Positions 18,483 to 27,747 are shown, counted from the first letter of the stretch. The stretch: 64,000 bases of DNA from Mesorhizobium carmichaelinearum (GCF_900199455.1 NZ_FZQR01000018.1:47359-111358), one strand, 5' to 3'. A program made the numbers and translations. The notes: generated by a model from the sequence alone, not told the origin.

Positions 18483-19158
18483 CGCAACCCTCCACTTCGA
18501 AATCGGCGCTTTCGGCCCCGCGGCACCTGATCAGTTCCAGCTGCCACCGGGCGCGTCCAATGCCCGGAACTGGCAGGGGAGTTGAGGGAAGTACCGACAC
18601 GCGCCATCGGGTGACCGATGCCGTCGGCTGTCCGAAATCGGCGGCTTCTGTCTGCCTCCGCCAGCGCCGGATGGCGATCCCGATCGACCCGGATGTTTCT
18701 GCGGCAAGCTGGAGACGCCGCGAAGCCGTCATGGAGAGCCGGGCGACCTCGGCGACCACGGCACCCAGCCCTGGATGTCGAAGTCCCTCCTCGAAACAGG
18801 CAAGGATCGATTTCTCGTCGCCGGCCTCGACATAAATCACCCGGTCGGGTGGCAGGCCGGCCTGCGCAATCGCTGGCGCAAAGAGATCCGGCTTGGTCAC
18901 ACACCAGAGTACCTTTCCGCGTGTTCGAGCAGCGATTCCAGCCGCGAACAGCGCTGCGGCGGCACCGTCGATCGCTCCATTGCCGCCTCCGGCCACCTCA
19001 TGCAGGCTTCCAACAGCCAGTCCTCCTCCAGGCAAAATCCGGTCGATTTCTCGGATTCCGAACGGCAAAACCGTGCGCCGACGCGCGGTTGAGCCTTCCA
19101 GACGCTGAATGCGCTCTCGAAGATCGGAAATGACAGCAGGTGGCGCCGATGCACTCAT
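18397..19158 (-). CDS. imuA: ImuA, RecA-like mutagenesis protein
   Basis: About 253 residues from MSASAPPAV (19158). It has a LPFGIREIDRILPGGGLAVGSLHEVAG region like RecA/SulA-type folds and the family motif ALFAAGIAARTRGKVLWC. The C-terminus has ALPSNVVYRSS. ImuA partners ImuB and DnaE2 in translesion synthesis. An upstream in-frame ATG at 19209 lies within or beyond the SOS box and is unlikely. Transcription probably starts near the SOS box 33 bp upstream of the chosen start. Confidence 0.9.
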   Translation of the reverse strand: MSASAPPAVISDLRERIQRLEGSTARRRTVLPFGIREIDRILPGGGLAVGSLHEVAGGGNGAIDGAAAALFAAGIAARTRGKVLWCVTKPDLFAPAIAQAGLPPDRVIYVEAGDEKSILACFEEGLRHPGLGAVVAEVARLSMTASRRLQLAAETSGSIGIAIRRWRRQTEAADFGQPTASVTRWRVSVLPSTPLPVPGIGRARWQLELIRCRGAESADFEVEGCDDEGRLALPSNVVYRSSQKEIGRRRTSA

Positions 19159-19190
19159 CTGTCCCTTGAAACACGGAAAGCCTGTGATAT

Positions 19191-19205
19191 GTTCTACATT
19201 TGTTC
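19191..19205. promoter_or_regulatory. LexA (SOS) box of alphaproteobacterial type
   Basis: GTTC-TACATTT-GTTC, a perfect match to the GTTC-N7-GTTC direct repeat bound by LexA in alphaproteobacteria. It sits between imuA (minus, 33 bp away) and the hypothetical gene at 19298 (plus, 93 bp away), so it could control both directions. Confidence 0.85.
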
Positions 19206-19297
19206 TCATGGCGACAAAGAGTCAATCGGGATGATGTGAGTGCCGTATCGGAAAGGACCTGATGGGCTCGGAGGGCACTACGAGTAAGGAGACGAAG

Positions 19298-19912
19298 ATG
19301 ACTATTACGATCCGAGTGGAGGGAGCGCAGCCGGAAGGCATAATCCGTGGTTTGCTGGCCGCGCAGGATGTGTTCGACAAAGCTGGCGTGACGCCTGACG
19401 AAGCAGCGACGGCGCGGTTCGTTGTCGAAGGCTGGGATATCCGCGGTTTCGTAGGCAAGGTGCCGGAGGCGGAGCTTGCCATTTGCACGGTTTGGGATGA
19501 AGCCGACCAAGCGGCGGTCCGAGCCTGTTGTACCGGCTGGGCCGCCGACAAAGTGCCAAACTCGGCCGAACTCGAACTTGTTCAGAAACCACAGCGTTTC
19601 AAGTTCTCATCGGAAGAAGAGCGCAGCGAATGGCTTTTCCAAACCGCCAATGCCGGCATTCTCGAAGAGATGTGCGAGGAAGGCTACTTCTATGAGGGCC
19701 GGCCCGAAGATAAGGTGGCCTTCCTACTCGACGATTGGGACTTTGATCGGCTAACCGAAGAACAGCGACGGCTCTATGACGAGCGCATTTATCCCTTGAT
19801 GCGCGTGTGGCTTTTCAAGCGCGAACGCTTCGAGGAAGAATACGTTCGACTCCGCGCCGAATGGCGGTGCGACAAACCAGACGACCGCCAGCTCAATCTT
19901 TTCCCGGCGTAG
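19298..19912 (+). CDS. Hypothetical protein ending in a beta-clamp-binding motif
   Basis: 204 residues from MTITIRVEG, preceded by a strong AAGGAG ribosome-binding site; an upstream ATG (19262) lacks one. The sequence is acidic and aromatic-rich (FDRLTEEQRRLYDERIYPLMRVW). The last residues are RQLNLFPA, matching the QL[SD]LF consensus used to bind the DNA polymerase beta sliding clamp. Its divergent position to imuA-imuB-dnaE2 across a shared SOS box, followed by dinB, suggests a clamp-associated SOS accessory protein. No known domain recognised; the role is inferred. Confidence 0.7.
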   Translation: MTITIRVEGAQPEGIIRGLLAAQDVFDKAGVTPDEAATARFVVEGWDIRGFVGKVPEAELAICTVWDEADQAAVRACCTGWAADKVPNSAELELVQKPQRFKFSSEEERSEWLFQTANAGILEEMCEEGYFYEGRPEDKVAFLLDDWDFDRLTEEQRRLYDERIYPLMRVWLFKRERFEEEYVRLRAEWRCDKPDDRQLNLFPA

Positions 19913-19973
19913 ACGCCATCTGCAATGTGATTCATTCGCTCTTTCGTTTCTTCTTCCAACCGATTCGCAGCCG

Positions 19974-21137
19974 ATGTCAGTCGCCAATCTCTTGAATACC
20001 GTCGACATTGGCGCGCGCATGGGGGCATGTGGCGTTAGCGCGGCCGTGGAGAACGCAGGGCAATCCACCGGCCGGCGCAAGATCATTCATATCGACATGG
20101 ATGCGTTCTACGCTTCAGTCGAGCAGCGCGATAATCCCGAATTGCGTGGCAAGCCTGTCGCCGTTGGCAGCGCGCGCGAGCGCGGCGTTGTGGCCGCCGC
20201 GAGCTATGAAGCTCGCAAATTCGGCGTGCGATCGGCCATGCCCTCGATCACCGCGAAACGCAAATGCCCTGAACTGATCTTCGTGCCGCCGCGCTTTGAC
20301 GCCTATCGTGCCGTCTCACAGGAAATCCACGCGATCTTCGCCGAGCACACGCCTTTGATCGAGCCGTTGTCGCTCGACGAAGCCTATCTCGACGTCACCG
20401 ACAATCTGCAGGGCATCCCGGTGGCCACGACAATCGCGGAAATGATCCGGGCAAAGATTAGAGCCGAGACCGACCTGACGGCTTCGGCCGGGGTCAGCTA
20501 CAACAAATTTCTTGCTAAGATCGCGTCTGGGCAGAACAAGCCCGACGGGCTGTTCGTCATTACTCCGAAGATGGGGCCGGGCTTTGTAGAGGCATTGCCC
20601 GTCCGGAAGTTTCATGGGGTCGGTCCCGCGACGGCCGACAAAATGGGCCGGCTCGGCATCGAGACCGGTGGCGACCTGCGCGCACAGAGCCTGGCCTTCC
20701 TGCAGGAGAAGTTCGGCAAGTCGGGCCCGTACTATTACTGGATTGCCCGCGGTATCGACGAACGTCCAGTGCGGGCCGACCGCGAACGCAAGTCGGTCGG
20801 CGCCGAGGACACCTTCGCCACCGATCTGTTCGACGTCGAAAGCGTTCGCGGCGAACTGCGGCCACTGATTGAAAAGGTCTGGCGCTATTGCGACGAACGC
20901 TCGATCCGGGGCCGCACCGTGACTCTCAAGGTGAAATTCGCCGACTTCCAGCAGATCACGCGCAGCCGCACGATCGCCGGCCCCATCGAAGCCGAGGAGG
21001 ACCTAGCGACCGTCAGCGGCGTGCTCCTCGATCAGGTATTCCCCGTCACCAAGGGAATACGCCTACTTGGAGTGACGATCTCGAATTTTGGCGAAATGCG
21101 ATCCGAGCCAGATCGGCAAATGTCGCTGACCATCTAG
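19974..21137 (+). CDS. dinB: DNA polymerase IV (DinB, Y family)
   Basis: 387 residues; the true start may be further in, since conserved sequence begins at RKIIHIDMDAFYASVEQRD. Catalytic acidic residues are in DMDAFY and SLDEAYLDVT. The finger region KPVAVGSARERGVVAAASYEARKFGVRSAMP and the thumb/HhH segment FHGVGPATADKMGRLGI are intact. It performs translesion synthesis. It starts 61 bp after the clamp-motif gene on the same strand. The C-terminus (DRQMSLTI) is a weak clamp-binding match. Confidence 0.93.
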   Translation: MSVANLLNTVDIGARMGACGVSAAVENAGQSTGRRKIIHIDMDAFYASVEQRDNPELRGKPVAVGSARERGVVAAASYEARKFGVRSAMPSITAKRKCPELIFVPPRFDAYRAVSQEIHAIFAEHTPLIEPLSLDEAYLDVTDNLQGIPVATTIAEMIRAKIRAETDLTASAGVSYNKFLAKIASGQNKPDGLFVITPKMGPGFVEALPVRKFHGVGPATADKMGRLGIETGGDLRAQSLAFLQEKFGKSGPYYYWIARGIDERPVRADRERKSVGAEDTFATDLFDVESVRGELRPLIEKVWRYCDERSIRGRTVTLKVKFADFQQITRSRTIAGPIEAEEDLATVSGVLLDQVFPVTKGIRLLGVTISNFGEMRSEPDRQMSLTI

Positions 21138-21150
21138 GACGGCAGCGTCT

Positions 21151-23088
21151 CTACTGGACTGCTTTGCGGATAGGTTCAGTGAGCGTTTGTTCGACGTCGA
21201 AATAGCCCTCCCAAGCGTCGGGCCGCTGAGCCCGGGCGGCGGCCGCAAAAACATCGAAACCTTTGGCGCTTTCGAGCGTAGGCAACTCGTCCCAGGTGAC
21301 GGGCACGGCGCACGACGCACCCGCGCGCGCTCGAGTCGACCAGGGACAGATTGCAGTAGAGCCCTGGCCGTTGCGCAGATAGTCGAGGAACATCCTGCCC
21401 TTGCGCTTCGCCTTGCTCATGTTGGCGACGAAGCGCGACGGATCAGTGCGGGCCAATAGTTCGGCGAAGTCCTGGCTGAAGCTCTTGACCTCTTCCCAGT
21501 CTGCCTCGGGGACGAGCGGCACGACCACATGAACGCCCTTGCCGCCGGATAGCAAAGGCCAGGACTGCAGCCCGAGGGCTTCCAAAATATCCCGGATATC
21601 GAGCGCTGCCTGCTTCACGTCACCGAAGTCCAGACCCTCGTCGGGATCGATGTCGAAGATCATGCGGTGCGGCAGGGTCGGTTGCTGGCGCAAACTGCCC
21701 CAGACGTGGAACTCGAGCACGTTCATCTGGACGCCGCTGATCAGTCCCGCGAGGTTGTCGACCCACAAGATGCGACTTTCCTTGCCGGACAGCTTCTCCA
21801 ACTGGCCGTCATGAATGGCCTTGGGCATGCCTGGTAGCTTGTGCTTCTGAAAGAAGGTCTGCTTCAGGTCGCCATCGGTGCCTCGCACTAGAGAAAGAGG
21901 CCGATCCTGGATGTGGGGCAGCATCTTCTCGGCGACCGCCGCGTAGTAAGCGGCTAGCGTGGCCTTTGTCACCTTGGTGCCGGGGTACATGATCTTGTCC
22001 GGATGCGTCAGCTTGACGCCGACAGCAGCGGCGATCTCCTTGCCGATCCCCGGAACGAGATCGGCGGAGCCAAGCGTGGCGGGTGTCTTCGGCATTTCCA
22101 TCACGACCTGGTCGGCTCGCTTGTCTTCGCGCATGCCCTGAAAGCTTGGATGCCGCAGGCTGCCGTCGGGTGTCACTTCAGCATAGGTGACCTCGGCAAC
22201 CAGCTCGGGCTTCACCCACCGAGCACTGCGCGCGATGTCTCGCGGAACGGATGCGAAGGCCGGCTTATCGACGCGCCGCTCCTCAAGCTGCAAGAGAATG
22301 TTCTTGCGCATCGCCTCGGTGAAGCCGGTGCCGACCCGGCCGCGGTAAACCAGCGTGCCGTTTTCGTAGGTGCCAAGGATCAGCGATGCCATGCCCCGGC
22401 CGCTGTCGCTTGGGCGGTAGCCGCCGACTACGAATTCCTGTCGTTTCGTGCACTTGATCTTGAGCCAGTTGGCGGTGCGGTCGCCGACATACCGACTGTC
22501 CGCGCGCTTGGCGATAACACCCTCGTGGCCCCCCTCGCACATGGCATCGAACACCTTCTTGCCCCGGTCAACGATGTGGCTGGAGAACTGCAGACTGTCG
22601 CCCGGGTCCCGCTCGCCCAGAAGGGCCTCAAGCCGTTCCTTACGCGCAACGAGTGGTTCGTTCGACAAATCGTCGCCATTCAATTCGAGCAGGTCGAACG
22701 CATAGAACTTGAGAGGCATGCCTACGGCAATGCCAGTTTTCAGTATGGAGAAGTTGGTGCGGCCTTGACTATCGATGGCGACGATTTCGCCGTCGATCAG
22801 GGCCGAGGCTTTGGTCAGCGCCTGAAGCGGCTGGAGGATGACCTTGAACTGCCGGGTCCAGTCGTGGCCGTTGCGGGTATAGACCACGACCTCGGAGCCC
22901 GAGATGGCGATCTGTGCGCGATAGCCGTCGAACTTCATCTCGAAGAGCCAATCGCTGCCCGCCGGTATGTCGTCTGTCAGCGTGCAGAGCTGGAAGGGAC
23001 GAAACACCGGCAGCGGATATGTAGGGATAGATTCTGAGTCTCTGCGCCGTGTGCGCTTTTTGCTGCGGGTGGCCTCTACGGCCGACAT
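21151..23088 (-). CDS. ligD: DNA ligase D without phosphoesterase domain
   Basis: 645 residues. The ligase domain comes first: FEMKFDGYRAQ (catalytic Lys at about 52), then the OB part. The primase-polymerase domain follows from about 350 (LAAYYAAVAEKMLPHIQDRPLSLVRG, MIFDIDPDEGLDF with the catalytic aspartates, SGGKGVHVVVPL). The N-terminal 3'-phosphoesterase (PE) domain seen in many LigD proteins is missing. LigD joins double-strand breaks with Ku; no ku gene is in the window. The stop is 13 bp from the convergent dinB stop. Confidence 0.9.
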   Translation of the reverse strand: MSAVEATRSKKRTRRRDSESIPTYPLPVFRPFQLCTLTDDIPAGSDWLFEMKFDGYRAQIAISGSEVVVYTRNGHDWTRQFKVILQPLQALTKASALIDGEIVAIDSQGRTNFSILKTGIAVGMPLKFYAFDLLELNGDDLSNEPLVARKERLEALLGERDPGDSLQFSSHIVDRGKKVFDAMCEGGHEGVIAKRADSRYVGDRTANWLKIKCTKRQEFVVGGYRPSDSGRGMASLILGTYENGTLVYRGRVGTGFTEAMRKNILLQLEERRVDKPAFASVPRDIARSARWVKPELVAEVTYAEVTPDGSLRHPSFQGMREDKRADQVVMEMPKTPATLGSADLVPGIGKEIAAAVGVKLTHPDKIMYPGTKVTKATLAAYYAAVAEKMLPHIQDRPLSLVRGTDGDLKQTFFQKHKLPGMPKAIHDGQLEKLSGKESRILWVDNLAGLISGVQMNVLEFHVWGSLRQQPTLPHRMIFDIDPDEGLDFGDVKQAALDIRDILEALGLQSWPLLSGGKGVHVVVPLVPEADWEEVKSFSQDFAELLARTDPSRFVANMSKAKRKGRMFLDYLRNGQGSTAICPWSTRARAGASCAVPVTWDELPTLESAKGFDVFAAAARAQRPDAWEGYFDVEQTLTEPIRKAVQ

Positions 23089-23219
23089 TCGGAACTCGAA
23101 TACATAGTGCGATTCAATACTTCGCTCTGGGGTTCAGTTCCACACCGCGCGTCGATTGATTGAATCGGAAGGGTCCAGCGGCGTTGTTGTGGGCTGGAAC
23201 GCAATCCTTGGAGGAAGAA

Positions 23220-23390
23220 ATGGCTACTACTCAAAGAACACGTGGACGCAGCCAAGACCACGCGAAGGTCGCTGTGGACAAGATCACGAGGTGAAGTACG
23301 AGGCGGGCAAAACTCGGGCCAGCTAGGCCGAGGTCAAGTCGGCCGTGAAGGCAACAGTAGGTCGAGGACAAGCTCGGCAAAAGTGAGCCG
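23220..23390 (+). pseudogene. Decayed DUF3606-like gene
   Basis: ATG at 23220 follows GGAGGAAGAA. The frame reads MATTQRTRGRSQDHAKVA, then shifts; the neighbouring frame continues GQDHEVKYEAGKT, meets a TAG, then reads AEVKSAVKA, the typical body of short DUF3606 proteins. At least one frameshift and one stop are present, so it is not functional. Confidence 0.6.
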
Positions 23391-23404
23391 CGGCCGCAGG
23401 GCAG

Positions 23405-23512
23405 ATGGTTCGTATCGCCACATTCAATGTGAACGGCGTCAATGGTTGGCTGCCCGTGCTCCTCAAGTGGCTCACGGCCACCAACTACGACATCATCTGC
23501 GGGTCGGATTGA
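23405..23512 (+). pseudogene. Exonuclease III (xth) N-terminal fragment
   Basis: MVRIATFNVNGVNGWLPVLL then KWLTATNYDIIC, ending at a stop after 35 residues. This is the start of an ExoIII-type AP endonuclease (usual start MxRIATFNVNG followed by QExK, which is lost here). With the DUF3606 remnant it marks a decayed segment beside ligD. Confidence 0.65.
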
Positions 23513-23757
23513 TATTCACGACTGGATCATACCAATGGAATACATGGTGGCAGGCCTGCCGAGGCTCCTCCTAGTATAGCCTCGTTGTCTCGATCGCCGC
23601 GACGACAATGTCGCGCGGCACGAGGCATAACATCATCAAATCCGCCACGATCAGATAACCGCCGCGCATCTCGCGGGCGGAGCGCAGGAGCGAGCGTCGG
23701 CCCAGGCGCGGGCGGGATGATGATTTTCGAGAGGGAGCGATACGGCTCGTTCGTCTC

Positions 23758-25281
23758 CTACGTCCCCGTGACTGACAAGGACAGCGACGCTTCGTAGCTA
23801 CCCCCGTTCGCACCATCAAAATCAAACTCATAAAGCGTGACCGGCCCGATGGCGGTTGCGCGCTGGCCGAGGAAGAATGAAAAGGCCCCCGGAACAGCCA
23901 TGAACAAATGAATCCTTTGTCCTGGCGCGGCGTCGCGCAGAGACTTGATTTTGGCGACCAGAGACTCCGCAAGCTCAAAAGCATGACGGCCGCAACTGAC
24001 GGCGCGGGCGCCCGGCGCGGTCGCAATCCGCGCGTCAAGGGTCGCGGGCGAATCGGGCAGCGACGCGACAGCGTATCGTGACACCGCCCCCGCCACGTCA
24101 TGGGTGAGACTCACCGTGACGATTATCCCGTCCCCCTCCAGCTTGCCGTAGTGTTCACTGAACGTCCATCCCGGCCAGGCGGGATCGTGAGGCTGGTCAT
24201 CGGGCGCCCAGACCGCGCGGCCCGTCGTTCGTTGCTCCAGCTCGATAAGACGCCCAGATTTAATATTAAGGACCGAACCTGCCGCGAATGAAAGCGTGAG
24301 GTGGGCGTCGAGAACAAGCCTGATCCGTTCGCTTTCGCGCGCGGCTTCAAGAAGAAACGTCTTCAGCATCGGATACAGCGTCCCCTGCCAGTCCGAGTCC
24401 GGCCGTATCTGGCGGTCGGCAAAACCGGGTACGAGGTTGAGCACTTTGGAGCAGCGGTCTTCGAGGCGGTCAGTGGCATGCTCGAAGGATTTAACGCCAT
24501 AAACGCGGGGACGACCTTCGCCGGGCTCGCCGATCAGGCTTTCTTTCTCGCAGTGGCCACGGAAATTCGCGCGCGTGAATTCCAGGCGGCCCTGCGCCGC
24601 CCATTGATAGACCACCTCATCATAGATGAAGGCGCTCTCGTTCGGGGGGCTGCGTTTCAGTCCTACTGCCCGGAAATGCAGGTCGAGAAGCTCGCGCAGC
24701 CCGTCCAGCGATTCCGACGTTTCCGAAAAAGCGAGGGTCCGCGCGAGGATACGCAATTCGTCGTCCGTAACACCGAGGTGCTCTCGCCAAAGCTTGCGCA
24801 CTCGGCCCATGGCGCTGTTGTCGGTGGCGGTTCCGAAAAGCATGCCGACGCGAAGCGTGTGCGAACGCTCATTGACGAGCGCGCGGAGGGGGTCTGCGCG
24901 ATCTATGCGCCAGTTGCTGGCGAGCCGAAAGCGAGTGCCCATGCCGTCGGGCGCGTGGTCGCGCTGCGCCTTGATGGCGCGCTGCAAGTGAGACCGCGCC
25001 GTCGCGCCGAGGAATGCCGGATCAGTCAGGCTAGCATGGCCGTAGCTGTCGGGGCTGACATGCCATTTGCACTGGACATGTTCCCGGCGCAGCGGGTGCC
25101 CCTCCTGATCGAGAAGAGCCGGATCATACTCGACCCACATGTCATCGAACCCGTTCGCGCCGCTTTCGAAGCCGACCTTTACGACGGGGCCGTGGGGATC
25201 GAGAAGCAGCGCCGCCTTCTGCCAGAAAAGGCGGGCTTGATAGGCCGCTCCATCGCGGGCGACGATAACGGCTTGGGTCAA
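23758..25281 (-). CDS. cap4: CBASS effector with C-terminal SAVED domain (Cap4-like)
   Basis: 507 residues. The N-terminal domain has GFESGANGFDDMWVEYD and HVQCKWHV, an E/D...QxK arrangement fitting a PD-(D/E)XK (DUF4297-like) DNA endonuclease as in Cap4. The last 150 residues form a SAVED domain (ARAVSCGRHAFELAESLVAKI, RIHLFMAVPGAFSFFLGQRA, LYEFDFDG), which binds cyclic oligonucleotides. Prediction: signal binding activates DNA degradation and kills the infected cell. It is the last gene of the minus-strand CBASS operon, 25 bp after the ATPase gene. Confidence 0.83.
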   Translation of the reverse strand: MTQAVIVARDGAAYQARLFWQKAALLLDPHGPVVKVGFESGANGFDDMWVEYDPALLDQEGHPLRREHVQCKWHVSPDSYGHASLTDPAFLGATARSHLQRAIKAQRDHAPDGMGTRFRLASNWRIDRADPLRALVNERSHTLRVGMLFGTATDNSAMGRVRKLWREHLGVTDDELRILARTLAFSETSESLDGLRELLDLHFRAVGLKRSPPNESAFIYDEVVYQWAAQGRLEFTRANFRGHCEKESLIGEPGEGRPRVYGVKSFEHATDRLEDRCSKVLNLVPGFADRQIRPDSDWQGTLYPMLKTFLLEAARESERIRLVLDAHLTLSFAAGSVLNIKSGRLIELEQRTTGRAVWAPDDQPHDPAWPGWTFSEHYGKLEGDGIIVTVSLTHDVAGAVSRYAVASLPDSPATLDARIATAPGARAVSCGRHAFELAESLVAKIKSLRDAAPGQRIHLFMAVPGAFSFFLGQRATAIGPVTLYEFDFDGANGGSYEASLSLSVTGT

Positions 25282-25306
25282 GGGCAGTCCTCCGTAAAAG
25301 CTGCGG

Positions 25307-26245
25307 TCACGTCGTTTTGCCGTCGCGGAAGCGCGGCGTGGCCTTCATGGTCTGAATGATCTCAATGGCGCGTTCGAACCTGACAGGCAGATCGGGATAA
25401 GCGTCGAGGATGAGGGTCGGCAGCAGGCGCTGCGTCAGGTCGGAGAAAGTGTAACCGACCGCATCCTTCTCGCCGCCGGTCAGCTTCACGACCTGATCAA
25501 TCTGCGCCTTGTTGAAACCCAGCTCGGTCAACGGGTCTTCGATCACGGCGCGGCGCTGCTTGTCGCCGGGCCTGTCGAAATCGAAAATCTCGGCGGCGCG
25601 CCGCTGCACGGCCGGGTCGATGGCCGACAAACGGTTGGTGCAAAGAACGACGGCCACGGGCAACTGCTTCTCGGCAAGCCGGTCCACGCCGCGGATAAAC
25701 GCGTTGACGCCCGCCCGGTCCTCGTGATGCATCTGGGCGCTTTCACGGTTCTGCGTAACGGCATCGGCCTCATCGACCAGAAAGATAATCCCGCCCGACG
25801 CCTTTCCGGACGAACGCTTGAGCTTTTCCGCTGCAAGGAGCGTGGCATCGAATGCCGCCGAGAGCAGCTTCGTCATTTCGCCCACTTTGCCGCTTCCCCT
25901 CGTTGCAAGGGACAAGGGGTAGAGTGTGACGCCGATCTTCTCCTGCCGGGCGACGGCATCGCCGACGGTTTCAGAGAGCGCGGTTTTTCCCGTGCCGACG
26001 TCGCCCGCCAGAATGACAAGCGGCGGGCGCCGCTCCAGATAGTCGATCGCGACGGACGCACCCTTGTGGTGCTTCTCAGCCCACTCGCGCGGGCCAGCGG
26101 GATTGACGAGAACGCCGAGAACCTTGGCGAGGCGCGTCTTCGCTTCGTCTATGCCGACAAGCCGTGCCAGCCGCCGCGCGGCGCCCATATCGGGGAAATC
26201 GAGACGGCGGTCGAAAAGGTCGTCAATTGAAATGGCATCGCTCAT
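25307..26245 (-). CDS. cap6: TRIP13/Pch2-like AAA+ ATPase of CBASS (Cap6)
   Basis: 312 residues. Walker A GDVGTGKT at 81-88; Walker B IIFLVDEADAV at about 153-163; sensor region VVLCTNRLSAIDPAVQRRAAEIFDF. In type III CBASS this ATPase disassembles the HORMA-CD-NTase complex to keep the system off without infection. The ATG overlaps the HORMA stop (ATGA at 26242-26245). Confidence 0.85.
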   Translation of the reverse strand: MSDAISIDDLFDRRLDFPDMGAARRLARLVGIDEAKTRLAKVLGVLVNPAGPREWAEKHHKGASVAIDYLERRPPLVILAGDVGTGKTALSETVGDAVARQEKIGVTLYPLSLATRGSGKVGEMTKLLSAAFDATLLAAEKLKRSSGKASGGIIFLVDEADAVTQNRESAQMHHEDRAGVNAFIRGVDRLAEKQLPVAVVLCTNRLSAIDPAVQRRAAEIFDFDRPGDKQRRAVIEDPLTELGFNKAQIDQVVKLTGGEKDAVGYTFSDLTQRLLPTLILDAYPDLPVRFERAIEIIQTMKATPRFRDGKTT

Positions 26246-26757
26246 ATCTTCCTCACTGTGCTGCGGCCGAGGCCACGGCCGCCGGCGATGTAGTTGAGAT
26301 CGTCGGTCCAGTACCCGGATTCGAGGGGGGGCTCGGTGCCCGACGACCGCTGAAAGGGGCAGGCGCTCTCAATCGCCTGACGTTCGGCGGGCGTCTTGCT
26401 CCACCACTTAGCGCTGTAAGAGAGAAACGAGGTGAAGCCTGCGCCGGCGACATCCAGGCGCGGCCTGATCTTACCAGGGTCGTCATCCGAAACGAGGATG
26501 CCGCCGGCAAGTGCGCGGTAGCGAACAGCGACCTCAGTCCACTTGCCGTCGCGTTTAAAGCCGTACGTCACGGTGTCTACGCAATCATGCCGCAGGAACT
26601 CGACGATCTCCTTCTCGTAGTCGTTGATCATGGCGTCGGAAGGAACGCCGCCATAGAGCGACTGGAACCGCAGAAGGTCGGTGGCAACCTTCGACGCGAT
26701 GCGCCGGGCATGGGCGATCGTGAAGGCTTCGGTATCGGTGGTCGAATAGGAGCTCAT
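26242..26757 (-). CDS. cap7: Bacterial HORMA-domain protein of CBASS (Cap7)
   Basis: 171 residues (MSSYSTTDTEAFTIAHARRIASKVATDLLRF ... YGGVPSDAMINDYEKEIVEFLRH). The N-terminal helix and C-terminal safety-belt region (GYWTDDLNYIAGGRGL) match bacterial HORMA proteins paired with CD-NTases. In type III CBASS it senses a phage peptide, closes and activates the CD-NTase. It lies 6 bp after the CD-NTase stop and overlaps the TRIP13-like gene. Confidence 0.82.
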   Translation of the reverse strand: MSSYSTTDTEAFTIAHARRIASKVATDLLRFQSLYGGVPSDAMINDYEKEIVEFLRHDCVDTVTYGFKRDGKWTEVAVRYRALAGGILVSDDDPGKIRPRLDVAGAGFTSFLSYSAKWWSKTPAERQAIESACPFQRSSGTEPPLESGYWTDDLNYIAGGRGLGRSTVRKI

Positions 26758-26763
26758 ACTGCC

Positions 26764-27729
26764 TCACACATTGAACGTCGGGCCAAAAATCTTCTGCCAG
26801 TAGCGCACGGTCTCGCCCTTGCTAATCGCGCGCAGCGCTGAGTCGATCGCATCACCCGCATCAAGGGCGGCTTCGACGATCTTCTCCTTGTTCTGCTGGG
26901 TGTAGAGGGCGCTGACGTTGTTCTTGTTGTTGACGGGATCCCAGATTCGGACGGGCGCGCCCGTCGCCGCACAGGTCGCCGGGTTGTAGTAGTCGGCAAA
27001 GGCGATGGCCGTTTCGAAGTCATCGTTCGCTATGAAAGCGAAGATTTCGCCCAGCGCCGACAGATAGTCGTTCAGCGCAAGGCCGCGATCGGCGAGATAG
27101 GCGACGATCAGCTCGATCATGAAGGACTTGAACCGGAAATTTTCGTCCTGCTGCTTGATAAGCTGGCTCCAGAACTTTACGAACCGCACGATTTGCGCGA
27201 AATGCTTGTCGTTGGCGGTTTTCCGTTTGCGGATGAATTCGAGGTGCATCGGCACGCTCGTCATCAGCTTTTCACCCGTGTCCTGCGAGACAAGGTCGCC
27301 GCGCCACTGCGGATCGCCAGCGTAGAGAATCGGAACGATGTCGACCTCGTTGCCGGTCGAGATGAAGTTGACGCCGACAGAATAGGTTTTGCGCTTGATC
27401 TGCTCGGGTTTGAAATTCGGGAACGCCGTCTCGAGCTTCTTTGCCAGCCAGTCGATCAGGTCGGAAATCCTGTCCGGGGCCGAGTCCGAGGACACATAGC
27501 AGCCCACATCGATATCGCTGATCGATTTCAGCGCCGTGCCCTTGGCGAGGCTTCCGGACAGCATCATCTTGCGCAGCGCGAAGTCGGGGTGATCTGCCAG
27601 ATACGTCTCCAGGCGGTCGCGCAATCGGTTGGCCTGCGCGCGCAAATCCGCAGCGTCGTCGCGCTTCAAATTCACCCGTTCGTCGGCAAAACGAACCAGC
27701 TCGGCGTGACTTACGTGGTCGCGGCTCAT
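26764..27729 (-). CDS. CD-NTase (cyclic oligonucleotide synthase) of CBASS
   Basis: 321 residues from MSRDHVSHAELV. The nucleotidyltransferase motif GS at 59-60 and DID at 72-74 (MLSGSLAKGTALKSISDIDV), with a third acidic residue in GNEVDIVPIL. Clade is probably C or D (HORMA partner); product not predictable by eye. The ORF could be extended upstream to 27816 but that extension covers the divergent promoter and operator, so 27729 (after an AGGTG ribosome-binding site) is preferred. Confidence 0.88.
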   Translation of the reverse strand: MSRDHVSHAELVRFADERVNLKRDDAADLRAQANRLRDRLETYLADHPDFALRKMMLSGSLAKGTALKSISDIDVGCYVSSDSAPDRISDLIDWLAKKLETAFPNFKPEQIKRKTYSVGVNFISTGNEVDIVPILYAGDPQWRGDLVSQDTGEKLMTSVPMHLEFIRKRKTANDKHFAQIVRFVKFWSQLIKQQDENFRFKSFMIELIVAYLADRGLALNDYLSALGEIFAFIANDDFETAIAFADYYNPATCAATGAPVRIWDPVNNKNNVSALYTQQNKEKIVEAALDAGDAIDSALRAISKGETVRYWQKIFGPTFNV

Positions 27730-27747
27730 GTTACGCACCTGTCTCGA

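Noticed and set aside
22003..23037. 344-residue plus-strand ORF over ligD
   Set aside because: Shadow of the ligase domain; no family signature.
24301..25359. 352-residue plus-strand ORF over the SAVED gene
   Set aside because: Shadow; the minus strand fits the CBASS operon spacing and motifs.
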